Shown here in pieces: positions 10,576 through 21,036 of a DNA stretch of 64,000 nucleotides (position 1 is the first letter of the stretch; each line of letters starts with the position of its first letter). Origin of the DNA: Madurella fahalii. Taxonomy: Eukaryota; Ascomycota; Sordariomycetes; Sordariales. The stretch spans positions 4,216,001 through 4,280,000 of the forward strand of contig CM056877.1 in the NCBI GenBank assembly GCA_029876055.1. The letters run 5' to 3'. The notes below the pieces were generated by a model that did not search any database, was not told the DNA's origin, and saw nothing but the letters and a program-made list of their open reading frames with translations. The translations under genes and the position numbers were made by a program.

Positions 10576-11645
10576 CCTCTTTTGCTGTGTTATCGTTCGT
10601 TCGTTTCAGCTTTGTTGCTGCCTGTAGTGTTTACGCAACGTACATGTGAGAAGAACTGTGCAGTGCTCATTGTCGCGGAGTTCAACATCATGATTCGTTC
10701 CCCCTTTTAAACTTCCAGTCCTGGCCTGAGGATACCGACCCACACCGCGGTTGTCTTCAAGTTCTCCTTGGACTGAACTCCGGTGAGGCACCCTTACCAT
10801 TCTGGAAGGCTGATCTCCAGCACGAAGACGCCGGTGAAGTGGAATGCAGGGTTTTCATTTGTCGGAACTGATGTGGCTTGTCATTTCTGCGACCCACTGG
10901 ACCGGCTGTCAGTGTATTACCCCTGCCTGGCTCTGCCGGGGGAAGCTGGAACGGCGCACTAGCGCAACGTCGACGCCCCATCATTTGCGAAGGCTGGCGT
11001 GTGACTGGCTCGCTGTTACATCGAAACTTCAAATATCGGGGCCAAGGGCTCTCTCGGCATCTTTCGGTGTGGACAGAAGTACCGTTAACACAGGTCCACC
11101 GCAGCGAGGACAGCCGGGTTGGGAATCATATACATCGGCGTGGAAATCAGACAGCGATCCCTCGCCATTGCTGGAATTCAGCCCAGCCGCTTTGTTCCAG
11201 CCCTTCCTCCGGCAGGCACCGCGGAAGTGCCGGGATCCCGGGAGGGAGGGGGAGGGGGGTGTACGTTACACATACAACTGCATTGTTATGTTTTTTATTC
11301 GACTTGTTCGAAGTATTCGCAAATCGTTGACCAAGTCTCTGCTCGGCTCACGACTGCCGCAGTTCCGCACTGCACAACTGAGTGACTTCCTACACTACCA
11401 AGTAGGTATGCCAAGATGTACCTTCTAGGGACCTGGGCAGCATGGTGGCTACATTGAAGTATCAACGCGAGCATGATTTTTTTACAGCAGGGTTTGTACA
11501 GAAGCAATCAGGGGGTATGTTTGTGACTTGTCAGGCCAGTGATGATACCAACTCAACTAGTGTGCGATAAAAAGGGACTCTGACCAAGCTATTCACAGTA
11601 GCCCACACCTTAAGAATTGCCTCACCGATGACGCCTAAGTTTCCT
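10576..11645. other. Intergenic, no gene seen
   Basis: Spacer between the CFEM receptor's 5' end and the arylsulfotransferase 3' end. Overlapping open frames of up to 194 codons (for example 10844-11428) show no motif, signal peptide or consistent codon pattern, and they conflict with one another. Part of the receptor promoter must lie just above 10575. Confidence 0.5.
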
Positions 11646-13306
11646 CTATACCAAGATTATCTCCCCCATCTCTCGATCAACGACTGCGGTGTATCCGATG
11701 GTTTTCCCCCGTGAGTCGAGTGCAGCAGCGCGGACATAACGAAGGATGCCGCCCCGCTGCATGGGAATGACGGTTTCGAATCCCTTCCTCTTCGACCTTG
11801 CCACAATCTTCCCGTCACTCTCAATGTCGTTTGGACTGTCACCTGCAAACTATATCGGTGTCAAATAACTGATTCACGTCGGTAAATTTGCGGGCGGGCG
11901 GACTTACCACAACCCACTCCGAGACCTCTGTCGCTCCGTTCCAACTGACGTACACGGCTGACGAATCGGCCGCGATGCTAGGGGGCCAAGTTGGCTTGCC
12001 TACCCAATTCATCCGATAGGCCCTGTAGGGTGCGTTTGTTCCGGGTATGAACTCCGGGGTAAATCTGCCAACTTGAATATCCATTACCACTCTGTCTCCC
12101 TTGTGCTCTGTAATGGCTGGCTGCGTTCCCCATGCAATCAACACATTGTCGTTTGGCAATGTAGTATATCCACCCCGGCCGGCAGCCTGTACTCCAAGAG
12201 GGTGATAATATTCCTCGATTAGATTGGCGGACATGGCATCGAAATCAAGTCGCAAGTGGAGACCCCGTGAGCAATCCGATACGCAGTCAAGGAGATTGTC
12301 GTCCCCGTGGTTGTCGAACATGGTGAGATGGTGTCCGTTTTTATAAAACCTTGGATGATGCTGTTCCACAAAGCTAGTAGCTCTGCCGCCACTCAAATCC
12401 TCGAACTGATTCTTCTTTCCGCCTAGAACCCAGATGGTGCTCCCGTCGGTTCCATTGACCAGGATAACCGAGGATAGGCCACGACTGCTAACGAGGTAGT
12501 TGCCGTCGTCCTGCAGTTGAGGTCAATGTCACAAAGGCCACTTTGGAAGGGTATCATGGATTCCATACCTTTGCAACACTGTTCATGTGGAAATAATCAA
12601 AACCGCCCTCCACTAAGCCTTCAGGATAAGTTGCGTAAGAGTCGTCGATGTCAAAGTGGTCGGATGCCCTCCAGGAGAAGATCAGCTCTCCATTTTCCGG
12701 GTTGATCTCTTGGAATAACTGATCCAGAACCAATCCATCAGGTGGACCGCCAACATCTGTGAGATCCCAAGGAATGGATTCATACACAGTGATGATGGCA
12801 TTTCCTTCGTCTGTGAATTGGAACTCGTGCTCGTCGGCTAATCGCCCAGAAGTTAGACCCACCGGGGTAATATCGTACTTCAAATTGTACTCGGCGTCGA
12901 CAACAAGAGCGTGGCCGTTCCCGTGGTATTGCTCTGGAATCCCTTCCCAGAATGTCAGGTAGTCTTCGCCTCGGATAGCCTGGACGCGGACATCGTTGAC
13001 TGAAGGATACTTGGGTTCTTGGTCGGCGTAGACAAGGCTGAGATCGTCTGTGCGGAAAATCATCGGAGAGCTGACTCCCTCGTAGGACCAGTCCATGAAC
13101 AAGTAGGGAGTACCATCGATGGCACCTACATCAAACGTATTGACGAGGAAAACAGGCGCGATGATGTTGCTTGACCTGAAGGTTTGATTGGGCGTATTCC
13201 CAAGCTCCCCAGCATTATATGCTGCTGCGTCGGTGAAAAGTGGAACATCCGCAACGGCAGTTGCAGCTAGGATGAACAGGATGATATTAAGAGTGTAGGA
13301 TTTCAT
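11646..13306 (-). CDS. Secreted arylsulfotransferase-like (ASST) protein
   Basis: About 514 aa in three exons: 13306-12569, 12510-11908 and 11849-11646. Both introns are 58 nt with GTATGG/GTAAGT donors and CAG/TAG acceptors, and the frame is kept. The ATG at 13306 gives a signal peptide (MKSYTLNIILFILAATAVA); an upstream ATG at 13336 is possible. The body matches the fungal arylsulfotransferase beta-propeller family (PF14269-like): DEHEFQFTDEGNAIITVYE, ENGELIFSWRASDHF, GGRATSFVEQHHPRFYKNGHHLTMFDNHGDD and AVYVSWNGATEVSEWVV. Bacterial ASSTs move sulfate between phenols; fungal members are mostly untested, so enzymatic activity is inferred. No cluster partners are evident. Confidence 0.85.
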
Positions 13307-16140
13307 TGCTTGCGGTGATGACCTAACTGGGGCCATCAATGATGGAAAGAGTGGTGATATTACAGAATTGACAGCAGTACGACCATGGGCAGGATGAAGG
13401 AAATTCATGCACAGGAGAAGATGGGGTTCAGAGTAATTATACCCTATATCGTGCAGAGGTCCTGGCTCTCGACCGACAAAACTCAAGTCAAGCCATCAAC
13501 GTCCGATGAAGGTTACACGACGGGGAAGTCCGATGCCCTCTATCCAGATGCTGGTAAGGTGAGGTAAGGCAGGTACAGCTCACAGAGTTCCGTACCTGGC
13601 CGTAGCTACCGCGCTATAACGCAGTGAGCGGCGACAAGGAAAGTAGATCGCTTTCGTCATCAGATTCTTCAGTTCCCTAGACTAGACTAGAGCAGTATCC
13701 AGATCGGTGTCGTTGGTTATTACGTGGCATCTCCCCGAGTGCGATAAAGTTCATACGAATCTGGTAAGGTCGTCATGAGGGCTCGACACCATTTGACAAA
13801 CGCGACGCGGCAGGCCTAATCATGCAAAGAAATCGTTGACTTGTTCAGTAGCATTGCTTTAGCTGTTTCGGACGTCCGAAGATTTTTGAGGTCCGAAACT
13901 TGCAGTCCGAAGCTTCTTGAGAAGATCGCTTTTTCTCATAGGGCCTGATCCGAACGCCCGCTGTAATGCGCTGGAATCTCCTCCCAAGTTAGCCAATGTA
14001 CAGTACTGAAAAGTGGGCCGAGAGCGTAAATTCAGGGCGCTTTTACCCTTTGGGCACCTGATTTTGCTGGTACTGTACTCTGCCAAGGCGAGTCCATTAT
14101 AGCAACGCAGGAAGGCCCTCTTCTATCACGGCTGATTTTGGCTGATACGAGCGCTGTGATGGACTTTTGGTGGGCTGGTAAGTAGTGACAGTGAGGCTGT
14201 AGATACTGCGAAGACTCCCTATAATCCTGTTACAGTGATTAGCAATGGATACAGTAAACGCAATAATTATAGCGGAGGCCTAGTGCGTTCTTCGCTGCTT
14301 ATCGTCGGTATTGTCGAGGAGCTGGCTGACTCTATAGCGTCAGGTAGATACAGCAAAATTATACTGGCATCAAGACACAAGTCAAGGGCTCCAAGCTACT
14401 TACGCAGGACCGTCAGCCCAGATTGATGTCATAATACAGGCCCCGGAGATATATCGAAGGAGCCTGCAAGCCAATCTACTAACACCGCAAATAGGAAGTA
14501 TCAGAAGTGATTCCCGGAGGGGATTCCAGCACGTCACAGCGGGCGTCCGGGTCAAGCCCAAAACCTTGCTGCATAACAACATCGTTGCCTCGATTTGGTT
14601 TGGTTTCTTAGAGAGGGTCCCGGTACTCTAAGAGCTTAGCCACAGGGAGCTAGGAGCGTTCCAAGGCCACACTCACCGTCGTCGCCGGCTCCCGATTCAC
14701 TTTCAGCACCCTCCCCAATGTTCTCCTACACCGGCTCCAGGGCCTTCTACCTCGCCAAGGTCCCGGATAGCCAGTCCATCGACACATTCGACGGTTCTAA
14801 GCGATATATAGTTCAAAGTTTGCTTCGAGCAGCCCATCTTTAGTGCCCAGTTGACATGGTATAATTATCAACAGTATGTTGTCGGCATAACCTCACGTTC
14901 GACACACCGCACATTCGGAATACTCTTTCAGCCACCCCGCTTTTCTGCAGCCACTGACACACAAAACAACAACTAGGAAATGCGCCTGATTACGCCCCTC
15001 CAATCCCAACCCACTCTCCTTGCAGGTGACATCGCCACAGACTCAGCGCGGACCATCAAGATGTCGGTCTTCTCCAGCACCCTCCGACCCCGCCCCCTAA
15101 TCTACCGCGTCCGGGTCGAATGGGCCCAGTCTATCTCCCCGGGCCCATCGGGGCTCGTCGACCTCTGGATCACGCCCCGGTCTATATCCACCTACATCAT
15201 CTTGGATATCTGGGTGGTCCCGCTGGGCAGGGATGTCACCGACCCTCCCCCCATCGCCCGCGAACAGAACACGATATACACCTTAATCCGCAACTAAGGT
15301 ACGATGGTAGCGGCAGACGTCTAAGCCACCATCTACGCCGTCGAGCCGCCGGAAGTGAGGGGCAACAGCTTCTGGACCCCGCCGGCGGGCAGGCCGAGGT
15401 GCCGACGGACTGGGTGCCGCGCGTCGGGAAGGCGACGTGGGAGCAATAAGGTGTAGTATAACGTGTTCCGGTTTCAGCCCGCTTCCAGGTCGGCGCCCTA
15501 CGTGGTGAAGGTGCCCGTAGCAGTGCGGAATCCGCTGGCGGTGGAGATATAGGTGGTGATGCGGCTGGTTGGGGTGCCTGAGGGGTTTTATGCCCTTTTC
15601 CTTGACGAATTCGTGAGTTAGTTTAGAGACCCCTTGCTTCGTTCAAGCCCTGCTCTTGGCCTCAAGACTTGAAGCACACCGACCTTGATACCACCCTTGA
15701 TTGCTGGTCCGTATGGAATGTAGCAGTGCCAATGTCAGGACGATGCTGACCTTTTAGCAACTGTTATAGGAGTAAGTGGATGTACACTGGGGTAATCAAC
15801 ACCCAGCGAGACTAGACGGGCACTGCCGTTGGACCATTCCCATCGCCTTCCGCCAAACGCCCTTTACCATAAACCCCGCCTAGCATACGAAGTAGCAACC
15901 ACCCGGGGCCAGCCACCTCGTGACACACAGGTCTAAAAGGTGCACAGGAGCACAAGACCCCTGTTCCCTAGGGCTATTTCGTGTACTTGTCAGCACCACA
16001 GTAGTAGCCGCTCTTCCTATTCGGCGCCCCGCAAATGGAGGGGCCAGCTAAACTAGTCTCTTGGCACCGACCGAAGAATAGCAACACAAGCAAGTCATGT
16101 TTCAAGTTCCTATCTCCCTCATTCCACAAACCAGAATCTC
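13307..16140. other. Gene-poor region
   Basis: About 2.8 kb without a supportable gene. GC-rich pieces near 14.7-15.6 kb keep coding-like fragments in several frames (for example YRVRVEWAQSISPG, then FRFQPASRSAPYVVKVPVAVRNPL near 15.47 kb). They are interrupted by stops and not recognised, so probably a decayed gene. Short direct repeats of a GTCCGAAG motif occur at 13870-13915. Confidence 0.4.
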
Positions 16141-16545
16141 GACAACCAGTGGATCTCTGTGACTCATCTACTGATAGATCTGCTGGTAGTTACATACATC
16201 CCCCATTCTCATTTTCTGAGTGAGGAGCTTCCTGTGACTCATCCATCTACTAGTAGATCTACGAATTAGTAGATGGGTCAGGTAGCATCTCGCATCCAGG
16301 AAATAGGATTGGGGAACGAAACTACCAGTAGATCTACCAGTAGTTGAGTCACAAGCCCATTTCCTAAATACCAGATCTACTCTTAGATTTTTATTTCCGA
16401 ATCCCATTTCCTAATTGTGATTAAATCTACTAGTAGATTTCATTCTCAATCCCATTTCCTGGATGCGAGATGCTTCCTGACTCATCTACCAGTAGATCTA
16501 CTGGTAGTCAAGGAAAGCCTTTAGGAAATGGGATTAGGGAATGAA
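16141..16545. repeat. Palindrome-rich inverted-repeat block
   Basis: Contains at least six copies or variants of CTACYAGTAGATCTAC-type palindromes (near 16165, 16245, 16325, 16375, 16428 and 16488). It also has a long inverted repeat: 16273-16317 is the near-exact reverse complement of 16441-16485 (core GCATCTCGCATCCAGGAAAT). Variants of AATCCCATTTCCT recur between the arms. The whole could fold into a large hairpin. It is non-coding and resembles a MITE-like or foldback element; the class is undetermined. Confidence 0.75.
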
Positions 16546-17639
16546 GTCGGATGCCGCCGCACTGAAGATCAACGCGATCGTGGGAAGGAACTCGGCCAAG
16601 AATAAGGTATCAATACCGAGGGGACAGTGCGAGGCCTTAAATCGGTAATGTGTGTACCCAGCTAGCTTTGCATCGTGAGATCCGCGTCAATGACCAGACA
16701 GTCAACTCGGTAGAGGATCTTCGCGAGGGGGGAGCGAGAGTCCAGGTTGGAAATGCATACGGAGATGGACCGTTAAGTGGGGCCGCCTTTCGGACTAACA
16801 GAGGATGTACTTCGTTGCTACCGGTGCAGATGGGATGAACAATCGTGACTTGCCATGTAAACCGAGCTGGAAAATCCGGACATGGGCTGACGGAGTGTCC
16901 GTTGCCAATCCCTGCCGAGCTTGCAAACTGTACTAATTGAGCTTTGCTCTTCGAGTTAACTCCTTAATCTCTGCTTGTACTGGAGCAGGTCTTGGGCAAA
17001 ATGCCGAGCTTAAAAGCACGGCTGCTCGTGACGCGACCGCGTCGGCGACATCGTGTGCTGGACCCACTGCAGGGCAGTGTCCGAATGTCTTGGTGTTGCA
17101 AAAGCGGAACCGCAATTGCAGGGCAGCAATTGCACCTTAAGTGTCACACTTGGATCTACAGTACCGCAATTAGTCCGCGGCAGCGATCTGTCATCGACGT
17201 GAACACGACCGTTACACTATCACGAAACAGTGTACTCATTTAATGCGTTTATTTGGCGCAGATGCAGCATGGCACCTGTTGTGGTTGGCCACCTGCCGGC
17301 TACGCAGTCTCTGCAGCCCTCACCGGTGAGGCTGAACCGCGAACGGCACGAGAACCACCTGTTCCTCAGGCATGCTACCATTACTCCGGCTCTGGATTAA
17401 AGGCGACCCTGGAAAGGGTACACAATTCTACTCTGCGGCAGGTGCATGAAATAGGCGCGTTTGTAGTTTTCATCCCTCCGGTCGGTTCCCAAGAGGACAC
17501 ACTACCTCTGGAGCTCGGCGTGAGCGAGGCTAGCAGGCCCGTTGTTTCAGGCACGATGATGAGGATCCCAGCTCAGAGAACGACTCAGAAGATGGGACGA
17601 AGCGGTAAAGATCACGACGTCAGTCTTTTTAACTCTCTC
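16546..17639. other. Non-genic spacer
   Basis: No gene recognised. Short overlapping frames in all directions lack motifs. Confidence 0.45.
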
Positions 17640-17969
17640 TGTAGTCGCTCAGCAACTGCGAGGTGGCCGCCCTCGAAAGCCGCTTGTAGAGCAGTTCGGC
17701 CGTCCCTCCTACCAGTGTCGGCGTTGACATCGGCTCCAGCTGTGAGTAGTCGTTCAACAACCGTGAGGTGGCCACCCCCGGAAGCCGCTTTGTAGAGCGG
17801 TTCGGCCGTAGTATTCAGCAGGGTCGGCGTTGACGTTGGCTCTAGCTGTAAGTAGTCGCTCAGCAACTGCGAGATGGCCGCCCTCGGAAGCCGCTTGTAG
17901 AGCGGTTCGGCCATTGTTCCGAGCAGGGCTAGCGTTGACGTTGGCTCTAGCGAGTAAAGCAACAGACAA
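17640..17969 (-). pseudogene. Ankyrin-repeat protein remnant
   Basis: Three tandem ankyrin repeats on the minus strand, each encoded by a very similar unit of about 99 bp with the pattern GRTALQAASEGGHLAVAERLL followed by (T/G)A(R/G)A(N/D)VNAD. The middle unit has one extra A in CTACAAAGCGG compared with CTACAAGCGG in its neighbours. This shifts the frame near 17790, so the array is split over two frames. There is no start or upstream domain in frame. In fungi such arrays usually sit C-terminal to NACHT or S8 domains. Near-identical DNA units point to recent tandem duplication before death. Confidence 0.7.
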
Positions 17970-18715
17970 GTTAGTCAGCTAGGAATCGAAACCCTTCCCT
18001 CTTCGCTCCCAAACAGCCCGCAAGATCATCCTTGCTGGTAAGCATGGAAGGATGCCCTTTGCCCGAGCGCTTGCCGCGGGTTGAAAACGCTGGAGGGGTT
18101 AGGGCTCTTGAGAGCCTTCCTGCACCGCTCCGTATAGCCTGCCTTAATCTCATCGATGAAGCAGAATCGATCGCACGGTCGGGCCAGACGCTGGTTGAAA
18201 TAAGAAAGAGTGAGCACTGAAACAGGGGTGGAAGAAGTGGGCATCGAAATGGGGTGGCGGAAAGAGCGGATGTTGAAATCGGGGGTGAGGTGGACACTGA
18301 GATGAAGCGAATTCCTGCCTCGTTGAGCCCTCGGGAGTTGTTCCTGGCTTCTGGCCCTCTCTCCGGGCCTGCTCTCCTTCGTAGAAGATCGGCTGACGGT
18401 GCACGGTGCAAAGGTCGCAGGTGCGAACGGGTGTACCTCGTTTTATTCGCTGTCCAAGACATTTGCTCAAGAAATAGGACTGTCAGCAGCCGGCACCACT
18501 GAGACGAACTGGATCAAGTGCGGGAGCCAATATGGGAGCAGCAACTTCTAGCTTTCGTAAAGTCACGTGAGGCTCTACTCATGCGGGTGAGTTCGGATCC
18601 AAGATTTCACCACCAGAACCTGCACCTTCCCCGACAAACCACCACAACGGACAGTTGCTTTCACTAACCACCTCTAGCACCGTAAATCAGCCGTTCAATA
18701 ATTATCTAATAATCG
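17970..18715. other. Unassigned region with degenerate short repeats
   Basis: Holds open frames on both strands (163 codons at 17971-18462 minus) that I do not recognise. On the plus strand around 18195-18305 a degenerate unit of about 27-30 bp recurs (GTTGAAAT..., GCATCGAAATGGGGTGG, GTTGAAATCGGGGGTG). Nothing can be assigned to a function. Confidence 0.3.
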
Positions 18716-19170
18716 TCAACTGCGTTCCTCATCTAGATCTCCCTCATCAAAATTCTCCACCATAACATATGAGTCCTCGTGCGATTCTCCTTGCGATCCC
18801 GCGGCAGAATTCTCGCGACCACCCATACAATCCCCTATCCGATTGTGCCCTTTATTGGTGGGTAGAGTTTCTCGCTGTTGATGGGCGAGATCGGTGTGCT
18901 GTGACGGACTGGCGGTGTCTCCGTCTACCCTGCTGCTGGTGCGGTATGGTTTGTTGGTCTGAGAATGTCGGTTTGACTGCCCAGCATTGGTCCTAGTCAA
19001 CCCCGAGAGGCTGGAGACGGTGCGCTCGTTATCCTTTGGGGTATTACGTTGACGCTCTTCGGTAATGCGTTGGAGAGCTTCGTCGACGCTGGCTTGGGCA
19101 GCTTTGCAGATGGCAAGGCAAGCCAAGGTGGCATTTCTCTCCTCCATCAGACGCTGCAGCTCCTTTTTGT
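18716..19170 (-). pseudogene. Coiled-coil protein C-terminal fragment (Fungal_N-type)
   Basis: The minus strand reads KKELQRLMEERNATLACLAICKAAQ..., then a polar, acidic tail ending EGDLDEERS. The RNATLACLAICxxA segment is familiar from fungal proteins with an N-terminal Fungal_N-type helical domain, which are often NLR-associated. The expected upstream domain is not found in frame above 19170. Either a missed intron lies there or the gene is truncated. Function is unknown; I favour a remnant. Confidence 0.4.
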
Positions 19171-19726
19171 CGGTTGGATTCCATATTTCGCATAAATTCA
19201 AACGTAGAATGGGCCACTGTCGTGAGATGGAGAAGCAGACGAGAGACGTTGACACCATATACTGCTGGGATCCAATCACAAGCCATTTGGATCGACGAAC
19301 ATCTGCGCCAGTCATATTTTGGCGGCTAACCTCACAAGAACACTACATAATCGTCTGACTACCATTTATGCTCTAGTAGTAACGTAGAAGCGACGACGCG
19401 AAACTTAGTGCGTGAAGCAACTGGTCGAATGATCGTGTTTCTGTATCATGAAGCGCGAAGGCTGAGTCAGGGCGAACGGGACCGATTTCCGTGGATTTCT
19501 CACCCATCTTTCGTGAATGGAGCGCTGCGATATGGCGGAAACGACACCTTCTCATCACTGAATCCAGATATCGACTTCGCAGGACGCTACCATCTATAAT
19601 CAACACCAGCCTTTCACTCACCGGTTCGGCAATGGAGCCACACATGACGCGGTTTTCAGAGACGAGGGTGAGCGACTTGTCTCATTACACTTCTGTCGAC
19701 TCTAATGAGCATTCCATGATCGTGTC
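19171..19726. other. Unassigned spacer
   Basis: Short antisense and sense frames without recognisable motifs. It could contain lost exons of the flanking fragments. Confidence 0.35.
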
Positions 19727-20250
19727 TTACGATGTACTATTACTAGATGACACAGTTGTATCAGAGAGAGGCAAGATACGTACTGACAACTGCTTCGATC
19801 TCTCGTACATTGTATTCAAGGCCATGCCGACATCGGATCCCGCGAAGTGGTTACATTCTCGACTTTCGATGCGGCCAAACGGCTTACCGAAGCATTCGCT
19901 TGAGCTGTTGCGTAACGGTGGGAAGGGTTCGTACTGAAAGGTTGGTTCTGAGCGCGGCGATACACTACTGTCTATGAGGATACAGAAACGCAAACACGGC
20001 CATAATAGACCGTTTCGGAGATCCGATGTGAGAGCACCCTGTGCACTAAAGAATGACAAATCCCACCCTTCATCGATGCTGTCCCCGTACTGTTTCAGGT
20101 AGATATTAGCCCAGTAAGACAACAGGCCCTGATATGACAGAGATGACGCTTCTTCTTGGCCGAAGCCAGAGAACTCTGATAGGAGGCATCGCGAGTATAC
20201 CTTGTCATCTTTGTCGTCAATGTACCGCGCGCTTATTGCTATACATTGAG
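19727..20250 (-). pseudogene. Unrecognised coding fragment
   Basis: An open stretch on the minus strand from about 20250 to 19727. It begins near PQCIAISARYIDDKDDK and continues LSYWANIYLKQYGDSIDEGWDLSFFSAQG. Composition is protein-like in the upper half and degrades towards a stop at 19727. No start codon context or family match is evident. It may be part of a helical fungal regulator domain, but that is a guess. Listed as a probable remnant. Confidence 0.3.
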
Positions 20251-20339
20251 GAAGGGTGAGCCGGGAAAGAAGGGATGGAGAATTAACCTACACTGCTAGT
20301 GACTCCGACAGATACTGCAGCCACTTGCTCAGGGGGGCA

Positions 20340-20716
20340 GTTGCGTGGTAGAGTCACCGAGGGCTGTGGTTCGACATCACAGCTAACATCTCCAAGTTCG
20401 CTTTTTGCGCAGGCTGGAGGCCGGATCGGGGCGTGTTGCAGATATGGAAACCGATCAATCAGGGTTTTGTCGGCCCACTGGGACTGCTTCTGCAGCCACT
20501 CATACTGGCCGGCGTCCAACATGGCATTCCGTAAGCCAGCGTGTCAACGCCAGAAATTGTGATTGGGAATTTCCAGCTCCATCCTGTTGCGTGAAGTATC
20601 GTAGAGGCTTCAAATTTGATGCCGTTCGCCAACATGACGCCACCAAGAAGCTCTTTGCAGCTGGCAGCGCGAAGAAGTGGCTTGCGAACAGCATGCCGAG
20701 CGGGGTACCTCAGCAA
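20340..20716 (-). pseudogene. Flavin-containing monooxygenase-like fragment
   Basis: The minus strand encodes the C-terminal FMO-type signature: LANGIKFEASTILHATGWSWKFPITISGVD, where the ATGW element ends the NADPH/FAD region. In a different frame it continues LDAGQYEWLQKQSQWADKTL and then LQHAPIRPP. A single-base frame change lies near 20520. Both the FAD-binding N-terminus and the true C-terminus are missing. FMO-type enzymes oxidise N- or S-containing or carbonyl substrates; this piece cannot function. Confidence 0.65.
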
Positions 20717-21036
20717 TCACCCCGACCCCCGGCCACGCACAGTCATTGGCAGAAGGCTCTCTCTTACACAAATGTGTAAGACGTTTCGAGATTATTGGCG
20801 GTTTTCTCGGGCATCGGTGCAGGTCGTGTCACCCTCCCTGAGCCCAACCAGGACAACTCTCGGAAATCGCCGTGCATGTGCTGAAAGAACTGGGCGAACG
20901 AAGCCTTGGGAAATAAAACCCCCCCTCCAAATCCCTATCTTTCCCAGCCCAGATGTGCCATGCGTCTCTGCTATTGTATTCCCAAGATCATTGTGAATCA
21001 GCTCTTTTTGGATACGCTCTCGATTTAAGTGACAAC
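20717..21036 (+). promoter_or_regulatory. Upstream region of the 617-aa membrane gene
   Basis: About 320 bp between the monooxygenase remnant and the ATG at 21037. It should hold the promoter and 5' UTR. No clear TATA box was seen; a C-rich stretch lies near 20920-20945. Confidence 0.3.

Noticed and set aside
10844..11428. 194-codon plus-strand frame
   Set aside because: Conflicts with other frames in the same stretch; no domain, signal or conserved pattern; composition looks non-coding.
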